NCBI RefSeq assembly: GCF_004027225.2
Contig: NC_044278.2
Coordinates: forward strand, 52,777,411 to 52,841,410
Direction: 5' to 3'
DNA: 64,000 nucleotides
DNA from: Strigops habroptila
Lineage: Eukaryota; Chordata; Aves; Psittaciformes; Psittacidae
Shown: piece by piece, positions 1-13,096 of the stretch
Layout of the letters: every line of letters begins with the position of its first letter
Position numbering within the stretch: position 1 is the first letter of the stretch
The notes under the pieces: generated by a model
What the model saw: the letters and a program-made list of their open reading frames with translations, nothing else
Told to the model about the DNA's origin: nothing
Database searches by the model: none
Translations under genes and position numbers: made by a program

Positions 1-185
1 GATGAAGAGTCCCCGTCCGGCATCCCTGTAGGCCCCCTTCAGATACTGGAAGGCTGCTATGAGGTCTCCATATAGCCTTCTCTTCTCCAGGCTGAACAGC
101 CCCTTCCTCAGCCTGTCTTCATATGGTAAGTGCTCTAGCCCCCTTATCATCCTCATGGCCCTGCTCTGAACTTGCTCCAATAGCA
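1..185 (-). mobile_element. CR1 LINE fragment (runs off left edge)
   Basis: Read on the minus strand, this matches the end of CR1 ORF2 and the following region. The stretch reading 'caggctgaacagcccc...cagcctgtcttcatatgg' mirrors the plus-strand CR1 text at 47160-47310 in the same window. The copy is cut by the window edge on the side of its 3' end and is 5'-truncated near 185, as is usual for CR1. It has no coding capacity. Confidence 0.85.
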
Positions 186-1159
186 TGTGGGAAAATATTT
201 TCATATCGTTTCCAAAAAATGCTTAGAAAAAGATAAAAATATTCTCAAAGTCATTCTTGCACTGCTTATCTCTTCAATGTTTGATACTTCATTGTGTGAA
301 TCTTCCTACAGAAAAGCTGAAAAACCTTTGACCCCACAGCAGGGATCTAGCCCAGAAGCAGCTCATAAAGTCCGGCTACACAGCACACTACTACTGCTGA
401 GGAACACTCCTCTGGCTCTGTTTTAAGCAATGGAAAAGGACCCCGCCATCCCCATTTCTATAATACATGGATGGGGTAACAGACAAGAGACATGCACGGA
501 AGAGAAAGCGTCTGCCTTTGAGAACTAAGTCTTTTCCCAAATGTTTCTTTGCAGGGTATCAAGCCCGCGATCGGTCCCAGCAGAGGGAGCTGCTGCTCCT
601 GCACAGAGCTGATTGCGTTGGGCAGAGTAACGTCATGTCGTGGTGAAGGTAACGTCTTTCAGAACAGCAACGAAAAACTCACTTTACAAGATAAAAACCA
701 GCCAGATGACAGAATATAGAGAGGTGCCTGAGTGCCTTTATGGTCCACATGTGATCACAGCAATTCAGAGTGAGCACTGAAATAAAGTATTTGTGATTAT
801 ACTGTGAGCTTAAGGCTCAAAATAAACTAGCATGGATTTTACCAAAATTAGACAGGTTAAGTAGCTTACTGCAAATAGTTCACAGTTATGTACTAACACA
901 AATGTGGGTTTTCTGCAGGTTATTTATTAAGATCTCTAATTATTGGTCAGTGTTCTTTTCCCTCGTTTGAAGACACAGACAAACTAAGATACAAAGATGG
1001 AAAACATCTTCTACCAATCACTCGTCAAGCTGTTGTTAGAGACAGGAAGACACCAAATCCTCCTAAATCCAACACCAGGAAGGTTGACAAAGTACTCCTG
1101 CCCAAAAGTCAGAGACATTTATGTGTGATAAACTTAGACAAACAATCCTGCTAGTCAGG
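186..1159. other. Non-coding AT-rich DNA
   Basis: No supportable gene or recognisable repeat is visible. The 79-codon frame at 187-426 has no recognisable domain and abuts a CR1 fragment, so it is treated as chance. Confidence 0.6.
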
Positions 1160-1640
1160 CTTGGGATTTTGCAATTGTGTGCTCCCTCGCTTCACAACAA
1201 GAGCAAAAATTACCCTGTCAGACAAGAAGTCCATCTAGTCCGGTATCACTTTTAGAAGATGCCAAAACATCAAAAATTTTAAAACACAGCATAAGGGACT
1301 CTTTCTGTCACTTTGTCTACCATTTCTCAGCAGCCAGCTGTTCAGGGAATTTCTGAGGCAGGGGCTGTGGCTGGATCATTTTTTTAAACAGTCGCTGACA
1401 GATTTATTCTAAGCAAAAATTTCTAACTCCTTTTAAACCACTTAAGCTTTTGGAATCCACAACATCCTGTGGCAGTGAGTTCCACCAGTTAATTATCTGC
1501 CAAAAGAAAAATTACTTCCTTTGCGTTAAATCAGCTGCCTGATATGTCAATGTTGTGTTACAATACTAATTCCTTCTCTAGGTACCAGAACAGCAAATAC
1601 CTCTCCTGTAATCAATCAGGAGAAAGATGTCACAACTATT
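1160..1640 (-). mobile_element. Ancient CR1/L3-like LINE fossil
   Basis: This segment resembles the widely conserved 3' region of old amniote CR1/L3 elements in reverse orientation. Recognisable landmarks in order are 'ccatctagtccggtatc' (about 1231), 'gaggcaggggctgtggctgg' (about 1354) and 'catcctgtggcagtgagttc' (about 1464), followed by 'attacttcctttgcgtt'. It is heavily diverged with many small indels and has no coding capacity. Assignment rests on remembered family landmarks, so the subfamily is unknown. Confidence 0.6.
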
Positions 1641-3249
1641 TTGCTTGCTTACACAGCTTCTGACTCACTAATAGTTTTGCCACATTTGTTGACACTGGAT
1701 ATCAAACAGCAGATTCAAACCTATTTTCATTTTACTCATACCATATTATATATCATTGGATTCTAATTAACTCCTTATAGCATAGAAGTACACAGATGAT
1801 CAGCCTATTTATGAGTTGGGAGCAGTTGCTTTTCTATTTTTTCTTGCTGTGACATAGCAAGCGTTAACTACCAAGAGAAAGAACATAGCAGAGTAGATGG
1901 CTTTTTTCCTGTTTTTCTAAGTACATTCCTAAATTCCTGTATTTTTTTTTTTTTTTAATTTGAAACTCAGTACATTAGAAGTATGACTTGTTATGGGCAA
2001 AACATATAATTGCCAGCATGAGGGAAGCTATAGCTTTAATTAACCATCACCTGCAGCCTCTTTCACTCACATGCTGGTATTAAATCAAAAGCAATAACCG
2101 TCTGAAAAAGCAGCTACATGAAAAGATCAGTGGCTTTCAGATACTCCTCATTAATTTTTTACCATTATGCAATTTTTGTATTATGCCATGTAGTTCAGAA
2201 AAATTTCCCAGTCCTGACCTTTATGGTGGTGTTCCTTTTAGTGCACACCACCACCATACCACCCACCCAAAACTCCTCTCTCACTTTTCCTACTTCTGTA
2301 TTGCAGACAAAGCACTATTGTCCTTTGTTACCAAAATAAAGAAGTCATCTATACTTCAGAATTGCATCAGACTCTTGGCCGATCAAACAATAAAACTATA
2401 CATTAATATCAGCTGATATTCCTCTGTAACAAATGTGCGGCACAAGTGAATCAAGATGACTTTGATAATTAACTCCCTCTAGAAACAATTTTCATCTGGG
2501 GACAATAACAATGTATGTCCAAAAGGAAGAAAAAAGTCAATTTTTCCTTTATAAATTCCCTGATGATGTAGGACAAACTTGCAATTAGTCCATGCAAGAA
2601 ATAAACATGATTTTAAGAAAGAGGTTATATCCCTTTGTGTTAGATTGATTCCAAGATCAAAAAAGCAAGTCAAAATTCACAGGCTTTTTGACATTATTAA
2701 GAAAAATATTGTACTGATTTGTTTAGCTTGTAGCAGGGTTTGATGAGAGGGAAACATTGCAGGATTTAATAAGACAAGGCTTTAGTTCCTGGTTATGCAG
2801 GATGGATTATGGGGAAAACTATGCAAATGTAAAGTTCTTGTTGTGAAACTCCAGACAATTCAGCTGGTGGGAGTTCTTCTTACAAAACAAGGGGTTACGT
2901 TCAGAGTTGTGAAACTTGGGTGGGGCTATAAATGAAATACTCAGCTAGATGATACACTTGGTAGTCAGTGGCTTAAATTATTCCAAGGAAGTGAGTCCGT
3001 GCCAAATGAAAGAGCAAAATCAGAGTTCAGTCTTGGCTCCCTACAAATGAAGTATGCTGGCAGGTAAGTACCTTAGGACAAAGAATGGAAAAGACCTAAT
3101 GGGCTTATAGAGTTACTTCTTACTTTCAATTATCTTTGAAGACTGTTGCTCAGTGTTCTCCAGCTCAGCAGACACTACCACAGCTACACAGGACCAAGGC
3201 CCTTGCTACTATACCCAACAGCAGTGCAATGACATTTCCCCATTCCTGT
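1641..3249. other. Non-coding AT-rich DNA
   Basis: Only chance-length reading frames are present (2118-2416 plus, 2479-2673 minus). A T15 run lies at 1942-1956. Nothing else is recognised. Confidence 0.6.
1942..1956. repeat. Poly(T) tract
   Basis: Uninterrupted run of 15 T residues followed by AATTT. It could be a decayed reverse-strand poly(A) or simple slippage. Confidence 0.8.
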
Positions 3250-4043
3250 GGGACAACAGCTGTGTGGTGAAGTCAACACACTAGAGGGAAGGGATACCAT
3301 CCACAGGGACCTTGACAGGCTCAAAAGGTGGGCCTGTACAAACCTCACAAAGTTCAACAAGACCAAGTGCACGGTCCTGCACTTGGGCTGGGGCAGTCCC
3401 AAGCACAAACACAAGCTAGGCAGAGAATGCACTGAGAGCAGCCCTGAGGAAAAGGACTTGGGGGTATTGGTTGGTGAGAAGCAAAACACGAGCCAGCAGT
3501 GTACGCTCACAGCCAGGAAAGCCAACCATATCCTGGGCTGCAACAAAAGAAGGGTGACCAGCAGGTCGAAGGAGGTGATCCTGCTCCTCTGCTCTCGTGA
3601 GACCCCCCCCCCCGGAGTACTGCATTCAGCTCTGGGGGCAGCAACACAAGAGGGACGTGGACCTGTTGAAGCAAGTCCCGAGGAGGACCACACAGATGAT
3701 CCAAGGGCTGGAGCACGTCTCCTTATGAAGACGGGCTGAGAGAGTTGGGCTTGTTCAGCCTGGAGAAGAGAAGGCTCCGGGGAGACCTTAGGGCAGCTTC
3801 CAGTACCTAAATGTGGCCTACAGGAAATCTGGAGAGGAACTTTCTACAAGGGCATATAGGGGCCAGACAAAGGGAAATGGCTTTAAACTGAAAGAGAGTA
3901 GGTTTAGATGAGATATCAGGAAGAAGTTATTTACTACGAGGGTAGTGAGACACTGGAACAGGTTATCCAGAGAAGCTGTGGATGCCCTGTCCATGGAAGT
4001 GTTCAAGGCTAGGCTGGATGGGGCTTTGAGCAACCTGGTCTAG
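3248..4043 (+). pseudogene. CR1 ORF2 C-terminal remnant, frameshifted
   Basis: This is the decayed C-terminal third of a CR1 ORF2 protein, downstream of the catalytic FADD box. The first frame reads through KCTVLHLG, then EKDLGVLV, ARKANHILGC and SRSKEVIL, and breaks at the C10 run near 3603-3612 where an indel moves homology to another frame. Later pieces include RHWNRLSREAVDAL and [13 protein letters not shown] (ending near 4041), with an in-frame TGA inside the segment reading SRFR-stop-DIRKK. With the catalytic core missing, it cannot encode an active enzyme. Confidence 0.8.
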
Positions 4044-4138
4044 TGGAAGGTGTCCCTGCCATGGCAGAGGTGTTTGGAACTGGATGATCTTTAAGATTCC
4101 TTCTTACCCAAACCATTCTGTGATTCTATGATTCTATG
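3250..4138 (+). mobile_element. CR1 LINE, 5'-truncated, 3' end intact
   Basis: Plus-strand CR1 that runs from the C-terminal part of the reverse-transcriptase ORF to the 3' tail. It ends in the CR1 hallmark ATTCTATG repeated twice (about 4122-4138). The ORF2 remnant is open from about 3248 to 3739 and shows the family landmarks LEGRD, KCTVLHLG, EKDLGVLV and SRSKEVIL. The frame is then lost around a C10 run at 3603-3612, and the homologous text (EYCIQLWGQ, then KRDVDLL) continues in another frame. Further stops follow. The larger minus-strand frames here (for example 3184-3693) are antisense shadows. The copy is dead and contributes no gene. Confidence 0.92.
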
Positions 4139-5772
4139 GCTTCTTCAAAATAAGAAACTGCTGTAGCAAAAAGATCTCCACAGCCAGTAGCTGAATATTC
4201 CCCAGAAAATTGTATTATGATGATTTTCATCATACCCCTGGTCTTTTTCTGGTTCTTCTTCTTCCTCTTTCTGGCCATAGAATAGGTGCTTGGCCTTTTA
4301 AACCACTCAGACCCCATACACCAAAACATACTCTTCCAGCACATGCTATCAACACAGTTTTGGAGCTTGTGACTCACTGCTTTACTTATGTCTCAGCCTT
4401 AGGTGCAGGGAGCCTGAATCTTCACTGATCACATGGATGGATTTAGCTTATCTCTGTCAAAATGAAAAGAACTGCTGTAAATCAAATCTTGGTTCTGTAG
4501 GATCAAGAAGGGGACAACAGCTCTTGCCCTCTACCTAGTGGGTATCTCCTGCAGAATCGGACATTCTGCTGGTTCCTCACCACCCTCTTCCCGCCTGCCA
4601 TTGCTTTCCTTCTTTCCATCCTCTATTCCTCCATTCCTCTGTTCCTCTCATCTGTCATTGTTCTTTTTCTCTATTCAGTACTGAGCTCAACTGTGCTGCA
4701 AAACTGACGACTTTCTTGCATGAACAGCTGAACTCCAGCAAGCCAAGAAAGGAAATCAGAGGGGGCAGGTGCAGTTGAGAGTTCTGCTCTTCTGGTGAAC
4801 ATGGGGAGTGGGACAGGTCTCAAGTTATGTCATATGGGCTTTCCGTGCAGCACACGATTCCCTCAATGCCTACCTGAGCAGAGGTTCCCAGGAGAAAACA
4901 CTTTAGTCATCTGTGCATGTGAGTGCTGTTTGCAACTCCATGATTTTGTTACAAATATTGCATTTAGCTTATTAAAAAAGAAAAAAAAAAAGATGGACTT
5001 AGTCTGCTTGAAATGATTATTCACAGATTTCGGCCTACTTCAGCAGAAGTAAGGGGGAATTGTGAGAAGCTGCATATTTCTCTTGTAGTTTCTTGGTTTT
5101 ATTTTTGCTATTTCAGTTCTTTTAAAAAAATATATTTTAAAAGAATTCAGGCCAAACCAAAATTTGGGCTACTGAAAACATTTATTTTTATTTGCTCTTT
5201 GTTCCCTTGGCTTTGTATTGCTCATTTGACTTACAGTTGTAAAAAGTTTTCAAAAACATGTTTCTTAGCACCATGTCAACACTCTATCACCAGTATTCTC
5301 TTTAACTTTTTGGTAGAACTGGCTGAATAATATTAATCAAATGTTGCATTAGAAAATTTATTTTAAAAACCCCAACCTTCAGTTTCACTCAGCCAGAAAG
5401 AGAAATGGGAAGACTTTATATCTGCAAAATGTTTCTGTAATTTCAATTTAAATATTTTGATTTCCTTTTTGATAAACTGCACCAAAACATTTTGTTAAAA
5501 ATGTTTTTTGAGACTATAAACCCATTTTTGTTAAAAAAAAAAAAGAGAAAAAGAAAAAAAATGATAAAGTTTTGCCTAAATCTGACAAAGCCCTGCTAAA
5601 TGTGTTTTTATCTTGTTTTGTTAATCTTTCTTGCCATTATATTTCCATAAAGCATTTTTTCCCTTTGGAGAATGTCACTTCTATGTCCTGTAAAAATTCA
5701 CTTTCAAAATAACCTTTTGTTTTGAGAGAGGAAAATGCTATCATTGGTAGAGGAGCATCGTATCGTATTACA
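4139..5772. other. Non-coding AT-rich DNA with A-rich tracts
   Basis: A-rich runs occur near 4975-4993 and 5533-5562. The frame at 5013-5330 (105 codons) is rich in F, C, S and K with no motif and is treated as chance. Confidence 0.6.
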
Positions 5773-5875
5773 AATCATAAAATTACAGAATGGTTTGGGT
5801 TGGAAGGGACCTTATCAATCATCTAATTCCAACCCCCCTGCCAACTCCCCTTCTGCTAGACCAGACATGTTCACT
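5773..5875 (-). mobile_element. CR1 LINE 3'-end fragment
   Basis: On the minus strand this is the last ~100 bp of CR1. The text 'cagaatggtttgggttggaa' followed by 'gggacctta' and 'caacccccctgcc' is the reverse complement of the CR1 tail seen at 4030-4138. It is truncated after 'tgctagaccag'. The octamer at the element's 3' end has decayed. Confidence 0.85.
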
Positions 5876-8019
5876 CCTATTAAGCTTTTTATTGTTGAGA
5901 ACTAGAAACACTCACAAATGGTCAGGAAAGATACAGAAACACATTTGATATACCTAGCAGAACTAAGAAGCCAAGGCTGCTCTGTAACCAGCCATAAAAG
6001 CATGTGGAAAGACAATCTTATATCCCTGCTTTGGGTGAGCTTGTAAGAGCATTTCACTCAGATTACCAGTAAATCTTTACTTTCATACACATTGGTCCAA
6101 TCATGTTTCTAGCGATTCTCCTGGAAGTCAAAATACAAAGTTGTAATGTCTAATGAAAACTCTGAGCTGTAGGAGCTTCACAGTAACTTTTTCCTCTTCG
6201 CTACAAAGAGAGGAAAATTACAGAATATGTCCCTTCTTTCTTTTGTTTTGATGTATTTTTCCCTAGAAAAAACATCCTAGGATCTGTACATGTACCTGGC
6301 ACATAGCATTTTGAAACACAGGATCTGCCCCTTTGGCAATAGTGTAATGGAGTTACCGTAGCCTGAGTCTTCGCCAGTCCCTCACAGTATCACTACTGAT
6401 GTTCATGGCATGACATAGTTGCTACATATAATTATAAAAGCATCTTTAATATGTGACAGCATTGGTTGGTTTTCTTAAACTTTCATTTCTAAATAGTCTT
6501 TTTAGCTGTGATTTATGTAAGACAAGTAAGAAAAATGTGATAGAAAGTATGGAATTCACTATAGACTTGGACAGAAATACAATGAAAAGTTGAAATAAAG
6601 CTCTTACCTCTTAGATAGTCATCTTGGGTGTTTCTAACAATTATTAAGAAATAAGTAGGATTAAATGTAGTTAAATAAGGGTTACATAAAAACACAGACA
6701 GAACTGAGTGAAAATTATAATGGTTTTAAATATATTGAGCATTTTTTCTCTCTGTCTCAGTTTGATATGAGCCAATGACCCTATCTTTTTTTATACAGTT
6801 GTTGCTATTGCAGTGATTTGTCTTTGGTCTAATTTCCAACTACTATTAAATCACATAGCAGCTGCAGAAGTATGTTTTCATCACCAAAATACCAATAAGG
6901 TTTTGCCAATTTCTTTACACTAGAAAATTTACACCTGTAATTCGTGTACTTTATATTTCTAGATTGAGAACTATAATTTGTTCTGTGGAACTACATTTGG
7001 ACTGTTAGGCTACATTTTATCTCCAACTGATACCTAAAAGTGGTGCAAAATTTAACAGCTTGCCTTGTCATATTTTATTATTAGCATTTTATGCTATTAT
7101 TTCTGACATCGCTTTTGGCTCTGCGTCTGGCTTTCTGTAAAACAGGTGGATTTTTAGGGGTTTTTTTGTCATCTACAATTCTGAACTTCCTAAGACTGAG
7201 ATTCACCTGAAACTACCCCACCAGTTATGATCACAAAGATGTTTGGTTAGAGATGGTAATCTTTTGTAGGGCTTTTCAGGTTTCGCAGAGGTTTTCTTTC
7301 GTCAGCCATCCCATCTGCATAATTGACTGAAGAGTTAGCTGAGAAACTCCAAGGGCTGCTTCAAGACCAGCTAGGTTTCCGTTAGCAGGGATGGATTATG
7401 ATATAGATCTTGAATGCTTGTGGTTATCAGTGGTTTCTGTGGAATGAGGTTTGTATTTCACAGTTCTTTATTTAAGGATTGCCAAAGAAGAATCTAGAGC
7501 AGAGATAATATGTTTCTTTGAGTAGATGGAACGTAAGTAAGTATATACAAAAGAGAGAAAGATATGTTCCCAGAACTGTGGTTAGGTTATAAGCTCTAGC
7601 ACTCAGAAGCTAGAGAATGGCAAAAAGAAATGTATGCTGTGTAAATCTTGGACTAGACTGCAGTCTCTACTTCCCTGGCTACATATGTTCTTCTCCTCTT
7701 CCAGTAAAGGTCTGCCTTTTTCAGTGTGTAGACTGAAGTGTTTTCCTTGTGCTCCTACTCCTTCCTCTCCTCTACCTTCCAAGTAGATGAGCCAGGATCT
7801 GCTTACCTGCCAAAACCAGGTGCAGCCAACATGTGATATCTGATGCCACTGCCGATCTGTTCTCTTTCCCCAGCTTGTTTATTATTCGTTGTCCAAAATG
7901 TGGCTCACACCCTGTATAATGCACGTGACTCCAGGCCTTCCCTAGATACAAAATTAATACTTTCCTCCTGGGCTTTCCTGTAGTCTGCTGTAGTCACCAA
8001 GTGATGAACAAACACCAAT
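5876..8019. other. Non-coding AT-rich DNA
   Basis: No gene or clear repeat is recognised. Only one short minus frame (6513-6695) is present. Confidence 0.6.
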
Positions 8020-8130
8020 TAAGTTATTTTCACAACACACCAGTGAGACAGCATGGTATTATTATTATTCCCAATTTAGATGTAGAGACCTAAGGTATGA
8101 GAAACTGTAGTTCCATGTGTAAGCTATCAG
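8020..8130 (+). mobile_element. Possible MIR/L2-like 3' remnant
   Basis: The run 'cacaacacaccagtgagaca', then 'ggtattattattattccca' and 'atttagatgtagagac' resembles the shared MIR/L2 tail, whose landmarks are CACAACA..TGAGG, TATTATTATCCCCA and a GATGAGGAAACTGAGG-like stretch. The match is short and diverged, so this is a weak call by eye. Confidence 0.4.
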
Positions 8131-11100
8131 CATCTCTAACTACACAAGTATGGACCATTCTTGGAAGAGGGCTGACCTATTAACTAACTGAGGTAGAGCT
8201 ACTGTGAAAAAAAGGTATGCAATCATGTAATTAAAAACTAAGTCATACCACAAGTGCCTGGTAGGGTCAAAAGAATGTTACTCAATCAGCTGTAATTCTA
8301 ACATTTCCTAATCTTTCAAGCTTAATTTCTTGTCCTTAATTATGTTATTTTAATACAGCAAATATTTGCAAATTGTAGGATTAACCCCCCACAAAATCAG
8401 AAAAAAGGGATTTTCATTAGATCTCATTATCCTGATTTTCATAGGAGTCATCAGAAGAGTGTGAGCCTGCAGCCTCACAATATAGTTCTACAATACCTAG
8501 GCTGCCACTGGCTGTGCTTCTGTGGAGCTCTGGACTCATCTGCTGGCAGCTAAAAGGCAATCTGAGAGGAAAACAACTGCACACTTTCTTTTCTGGATCA
8601 GTGAGCACCCACAGTAGATAGGTGCTATAAAAATACAATCTTAAATAGTAGCAGTATTATATTTCTTTTTGCCTATGAGAGTAAGTTCCAGAGACACTGG
8701 TTTATCAGCAGGTTTCATGACATTTTTTATAACATCAGAGACTCAGATATGGTCAGTTTTATTCTCAGATTTGAAGAGAAAGGTATTGATATCCTCAGTC
8801 TCCCAAATATGAACCTTGATGTTGCACTTGCCCCTTGGGCTCTGTTGATCATATACATTTTGAGCTGCTTCTAATAACTTCTTAATAATATACTGAAGAG
8901 TACTTTATTTGTAATTCATTAAATTGAAAAGCAGAATTCTCAGGTAATGCATATGGGAAGGAGAGTTGAGGTGGTTAGATTTGGATTTAACCTTCCAGCA
9001 ATTTCACTGAGAAACAATTCATAAAGCCTTTTAATTTGAAGATGACCAGGTTCTGCCGCTGGAGTGGCTCACCAGGTTTTCAAAGGAATAAATGTCCTAT
9101 TTCAAAAGTTGCAGGACGTTTTGGAGGATCTCTTGTGGAGAAGTATAAAGTGGGAAATACTGACATCCAAAATGAAGGTTTGAGGTTCCTGTATGTGTGG
9201 GATCAACACACAGAAATTGAGTTATTTTAAAACATTTCTCCTCCTACTTTGCTTATGTTTATAAATAAGTTTCATGAAAACAGTTCTCCAGACACCTAAA
9301 AGAAAAATCCATATCTTTCACATTGTCAGATCTACGAGGCAATCACTGTGTAGAGAGTAAAATATTCCAGCCTCCGGCCTACAAATAAGAGAATTGCAAG
9401 ATCCCACTGCATAAGAGATAAAGGCATCACAGACAGAACACTGAAGAAATACAGTGAAAAATACACTAGAAAGGAAAAATAAACTTAATTATGTTCTACA
9501 TATTGTCCCATGAGGCTCAAGATCCCCCTAATCTGTTTGCTCCCACTCCAATGAACATTTTCCTTGACCTTTTCCCTTTCTCAGGTACTTATCCTGCCTG
9601 GCTTTTTCCACCCATTTCTAAGTGCTCACTTCTGTTAGCTGGACAGTCACTCACATACCTACATTTTTTCAGCTTACTGGATTCCAGTCACAATCACACT
9701 CCCTGAACATCTTATTCAGTTTCAGTTTCACCTAGCAAGTTCCCATTTTTCCTCTTTTTTTTGATATAGCTCTTCCTTTCCTACTGCCATGTCCATATAG
9801 GTTCAATTTTTTTACCCAGGCTTGATCATTTTCTGGAGTTATCAGCCCCAGCCATCAACTTAGTGCCAAGGTTAGTCCTTTTCTAACCTACCTGTTCCTG
9901 GGGACTTCTTTCATACCCTTTTCTAAGATTCTTAACATCAGCTCCATTGTGCCCAACCTCCTTACCCATACCTTCCCCCATTCCGCTTCAACACATAACC
10001 ACAGACTATAGATGATCTGTTTCCCATTCCATTTTCGTTCAGATCACACTGTTTCTTCCTACACAGATCCTGCATCTACTTCAGAACTCAGGGGAAACAG
10101 ATAAAATCCCTTTCCGTATTTTGAGTATCTAGGTCAGGATAGCTACTGAAGAAAACCTGTGGCTTGAGGAATGTGGGTCCAAGCCCACATGTTCACCACC
10201 TAGGAAACATTCAAAAAGTTCTACAGGAAAATACAGGAGGTCTCCACTCCACAAACCACTTTTCTTAGGCTTTGAACATGGCCAAATGTCTGCAAATTCT
10301 GACCCCAGTTTCAGAAGATGTCCATGGTAACATTGTATACCCACTTCCTTGAAGAGTTAATCCTTCAAGTGCAAGGAAGAAAGGTCAGCAGCATTTATTA
10401 CTATGCAGATATGCACAGCTATAATAGCAATCCATTATATATAAGGCTTTTCAAGCACTGTTATTATTTATAAACAGGCTGGGGCCATATTTTATTTCTT
10501 TCCTTTTGTCTTAATAATGGCCAAACTTTCATGGCTTCGATTTAAAAAATAAACCCATTCTGGGATCAAACCAGCTTCAGAAATATGCACCCAAATGATT
10601 CATATTTGACAAATTTATAAGAAAATGAAAACACAGAAAAATGGAAGAGTGACGCAAGCCCAACAATTGCTAGGCTGGCCTTTAATAAAACAGTTTATTA
10701 ATCTTAATGATTCTTCTTGTAGAAACTGAGATTGTTTGCTTAAATGAGTAATTTACAGGATTAACCTATTACAGGGAAAACTGGTTCATTTAGGAAACAA
10801 AACGTTTGAGAAGTCCTTCATATGTGTCGAATTATGAAAGGTTTTGCTCCACAATGGGACAAGTTCCACATTGAACTCAAGCACCTGTTGTACATTTAGC
10901 AAAGCACACACATTACCCACTGCTTTTTTCCTAGGACTCAGCATTATATTCCCTGAAGTCTACTGGAAATACTTTTGAATGAAATTCTACAAAGAAATAT
11001 ATGCTCTTGAGGCAGAACTAAGTGCTCGTCAGCAATCTGTTAATGAAAAACAAGTTCAAAAAGTTAGTGTCACATGATCTGCAATATTCTTCCAGCACAT

Positions 11101-12985
11101 ATTCTATTAGTAGTGCTTAACACAATCAGAATTAATTGCTGGATTTTTTCTTTTCTTTTTTTTTTATTGTTAACAATACCAGGCTAACAAAGCAATGATA
11201 TATGGCTAGTCTAAAATTAAGTGCCACATCTATCTACCTGCATATAAAAGCTATATATTTGTTCTGTGTACTGAAACATATTTAATTTGTTTATAGATTC
11301 ATCATAGTCTTACAAAAAAACAACATCAATCACAAAGAAATTATATTAGAAAAAACCTGTTTCTGATTATTTGCTAATTTATTCCTCAAGGATGGTATTT
11401 TCTTCCTTGCCACTGATCTTGTTAATTTTAACAACTTCTGTGATTTGATTGTAGGTTTGGTTTCTCATTCACAGAGGTGGCATGAGTTCAGTCTTCCAAT
11501 ATACTGGCATTTATTTGTATTTTTATTTTTTCAAGTGACAATAAATGTGTGAGTTCTACCTAAATTAGAGGCTTTACTTTATCTTTTAGTTTGAAAGCTG
11601 TAATCCACTCATTCCTTTTGGCAACCACACACAAGATGAACCAGGAGACTTTAACGATAGCTAGAAAAGTCATATACATAGTTTGTGCACATCAGCGTTG
11701 TGACTCGGTGTATCAGCCTCACCTGTGATTTGTGCCATGCTAGCAGTACATTGTGTTGATCCATTGGCAAGGATTCCCTTAAAAAGGGAGCTGGATGGTC
11801 TTTAAACATACAGGGGCATAGGAAATCTTAGGAACATTTATTACTATTATTTATGTTTGGGGGTTTTTTTCTACGTAGAAAAGGATGTATTCTTAGGTCT
11901 CTTTCACCTTTATGTGTTCTTCTACTGGTATGACTGAGAAAATCTGGGAAAATCTGCCAGCAGCTAGAGCTGTAGGTTGCCCATTAAAACCCAGGAAATA
12001 CCTGTTTTTATTAATTTTGTTCTAAAATAGCTTTCTCAGAACTGCAGTCTTACATGTTTATAAAAGAGAAATTGAGTAAACCAGAATGCTAAATCTTTAA
12101 AGGATTACTTTAAAAGATTAGCTCAGAAGGATTTTCCTTTTAAATTTGCTTTGTTTGCAAACAATGAACGTAAATCTTCTCCATAGCAATATTTGTCTTA
12201 TGAGCATAGAGTCCTCAAGGGTTTATCAATCTGCTCCCCCTCTAGCACTTCTGCTGACGTTTACGCACTCTGGAGATAAAAGGGAAACACATCTTATGGT
12301 ACACCAGAGGCAATATCCAATTGTTTCAAATTCTTCTCCCCAAAGAATGACCACGTCTTTCAATTCTGAGAAACGACCTCTTGCATAAGCACTATATGGG
12401 TTTGGTCTTTTCATGGTACAGTGCTCTCAAGTCCTGCTGAAGGCAGTGGGAACTGATGTGCACTTTGCTTCTGAGAATGATCAAAGCCCGGCCAAAGGCA
12501 GGCCCAAACATATGGTCAAAGTCATTAAGATTCAGACATGAATAATATCTGTGAAAGCTACAGATGCAGCCAAAACACAGTTTCAGACACACAGTACAAG
12601 TGTTTTTCCTTCATGTACAGGCTGCCAGTATTCAGTTATTCAAGGCTGTCCCCAGTTAGGCTCCAACTCAAGTGCTTAAATTTAGGTGTGTGAATATTCA
12701 TGCTCAAATCATACTGAAACGTGTAGTGTTACCATCCGTTATTATTAGGATTTATTCTCTCCTCTGTCCTTTCTTAGTGAGATTGTCCTCCCCCTCTCCT
12801 GAGACAAACAGAACAAGCTTTGAAAGCCCTTGGGATCTTTCCCAGGCTCAGAATTTTCAGGAATATTTATCTGCAGTTGTAGCTTTGTCCTCCTGTAAAC
12901 ATTTTTACAAATAAAATCTTACCTGATTCTTGGGGTGGGGGGAAGGTGTCAGGAAAGCAGGAAGATATGATTTCCCACTTTTTCC
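8131..12985. other. Non-coding AT-rich DNA
   Basis: Nearly 5 kb without a supportable gene. Short overlapping frames around 12146-12592 on both strands lack motifs. A T-rich run lies near 11152-11166. Confidence 0.6.
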
Positions 12986-13096
12986 TTTTGTTTTGTTTTG
13001 GTTTTTGGTTTTTTGTTTGTTTGTTTTTTGTTTGCTTGTTTGTTTTTGTTGGTTTGGTTTGGTTTTGGTTCTGTTGGGTTTTTTTCCTTGTTTTTT
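12986..13096 (+). repeat. T/G-rich simple repeat, (GTTT)n/(GTTTT)n
   Basis: About 110 bp made almost entirely of T and G, in GTTT, GTTTT and GGTTT units with interruptions. The overlapping low-complexity frames (12930-13154 and 12998-13249, rich in F, V, C and L) are by-products of this repeat. Confidence 0.9.

Noticed and set aside
3184..3693. 169-codon minus-strand frame
   Set aside because: It is the antisense of the CR1 ORF2 remnant at 3250-4138; a similar antisense frame occurs opposite the CR1 at 46146-47510.
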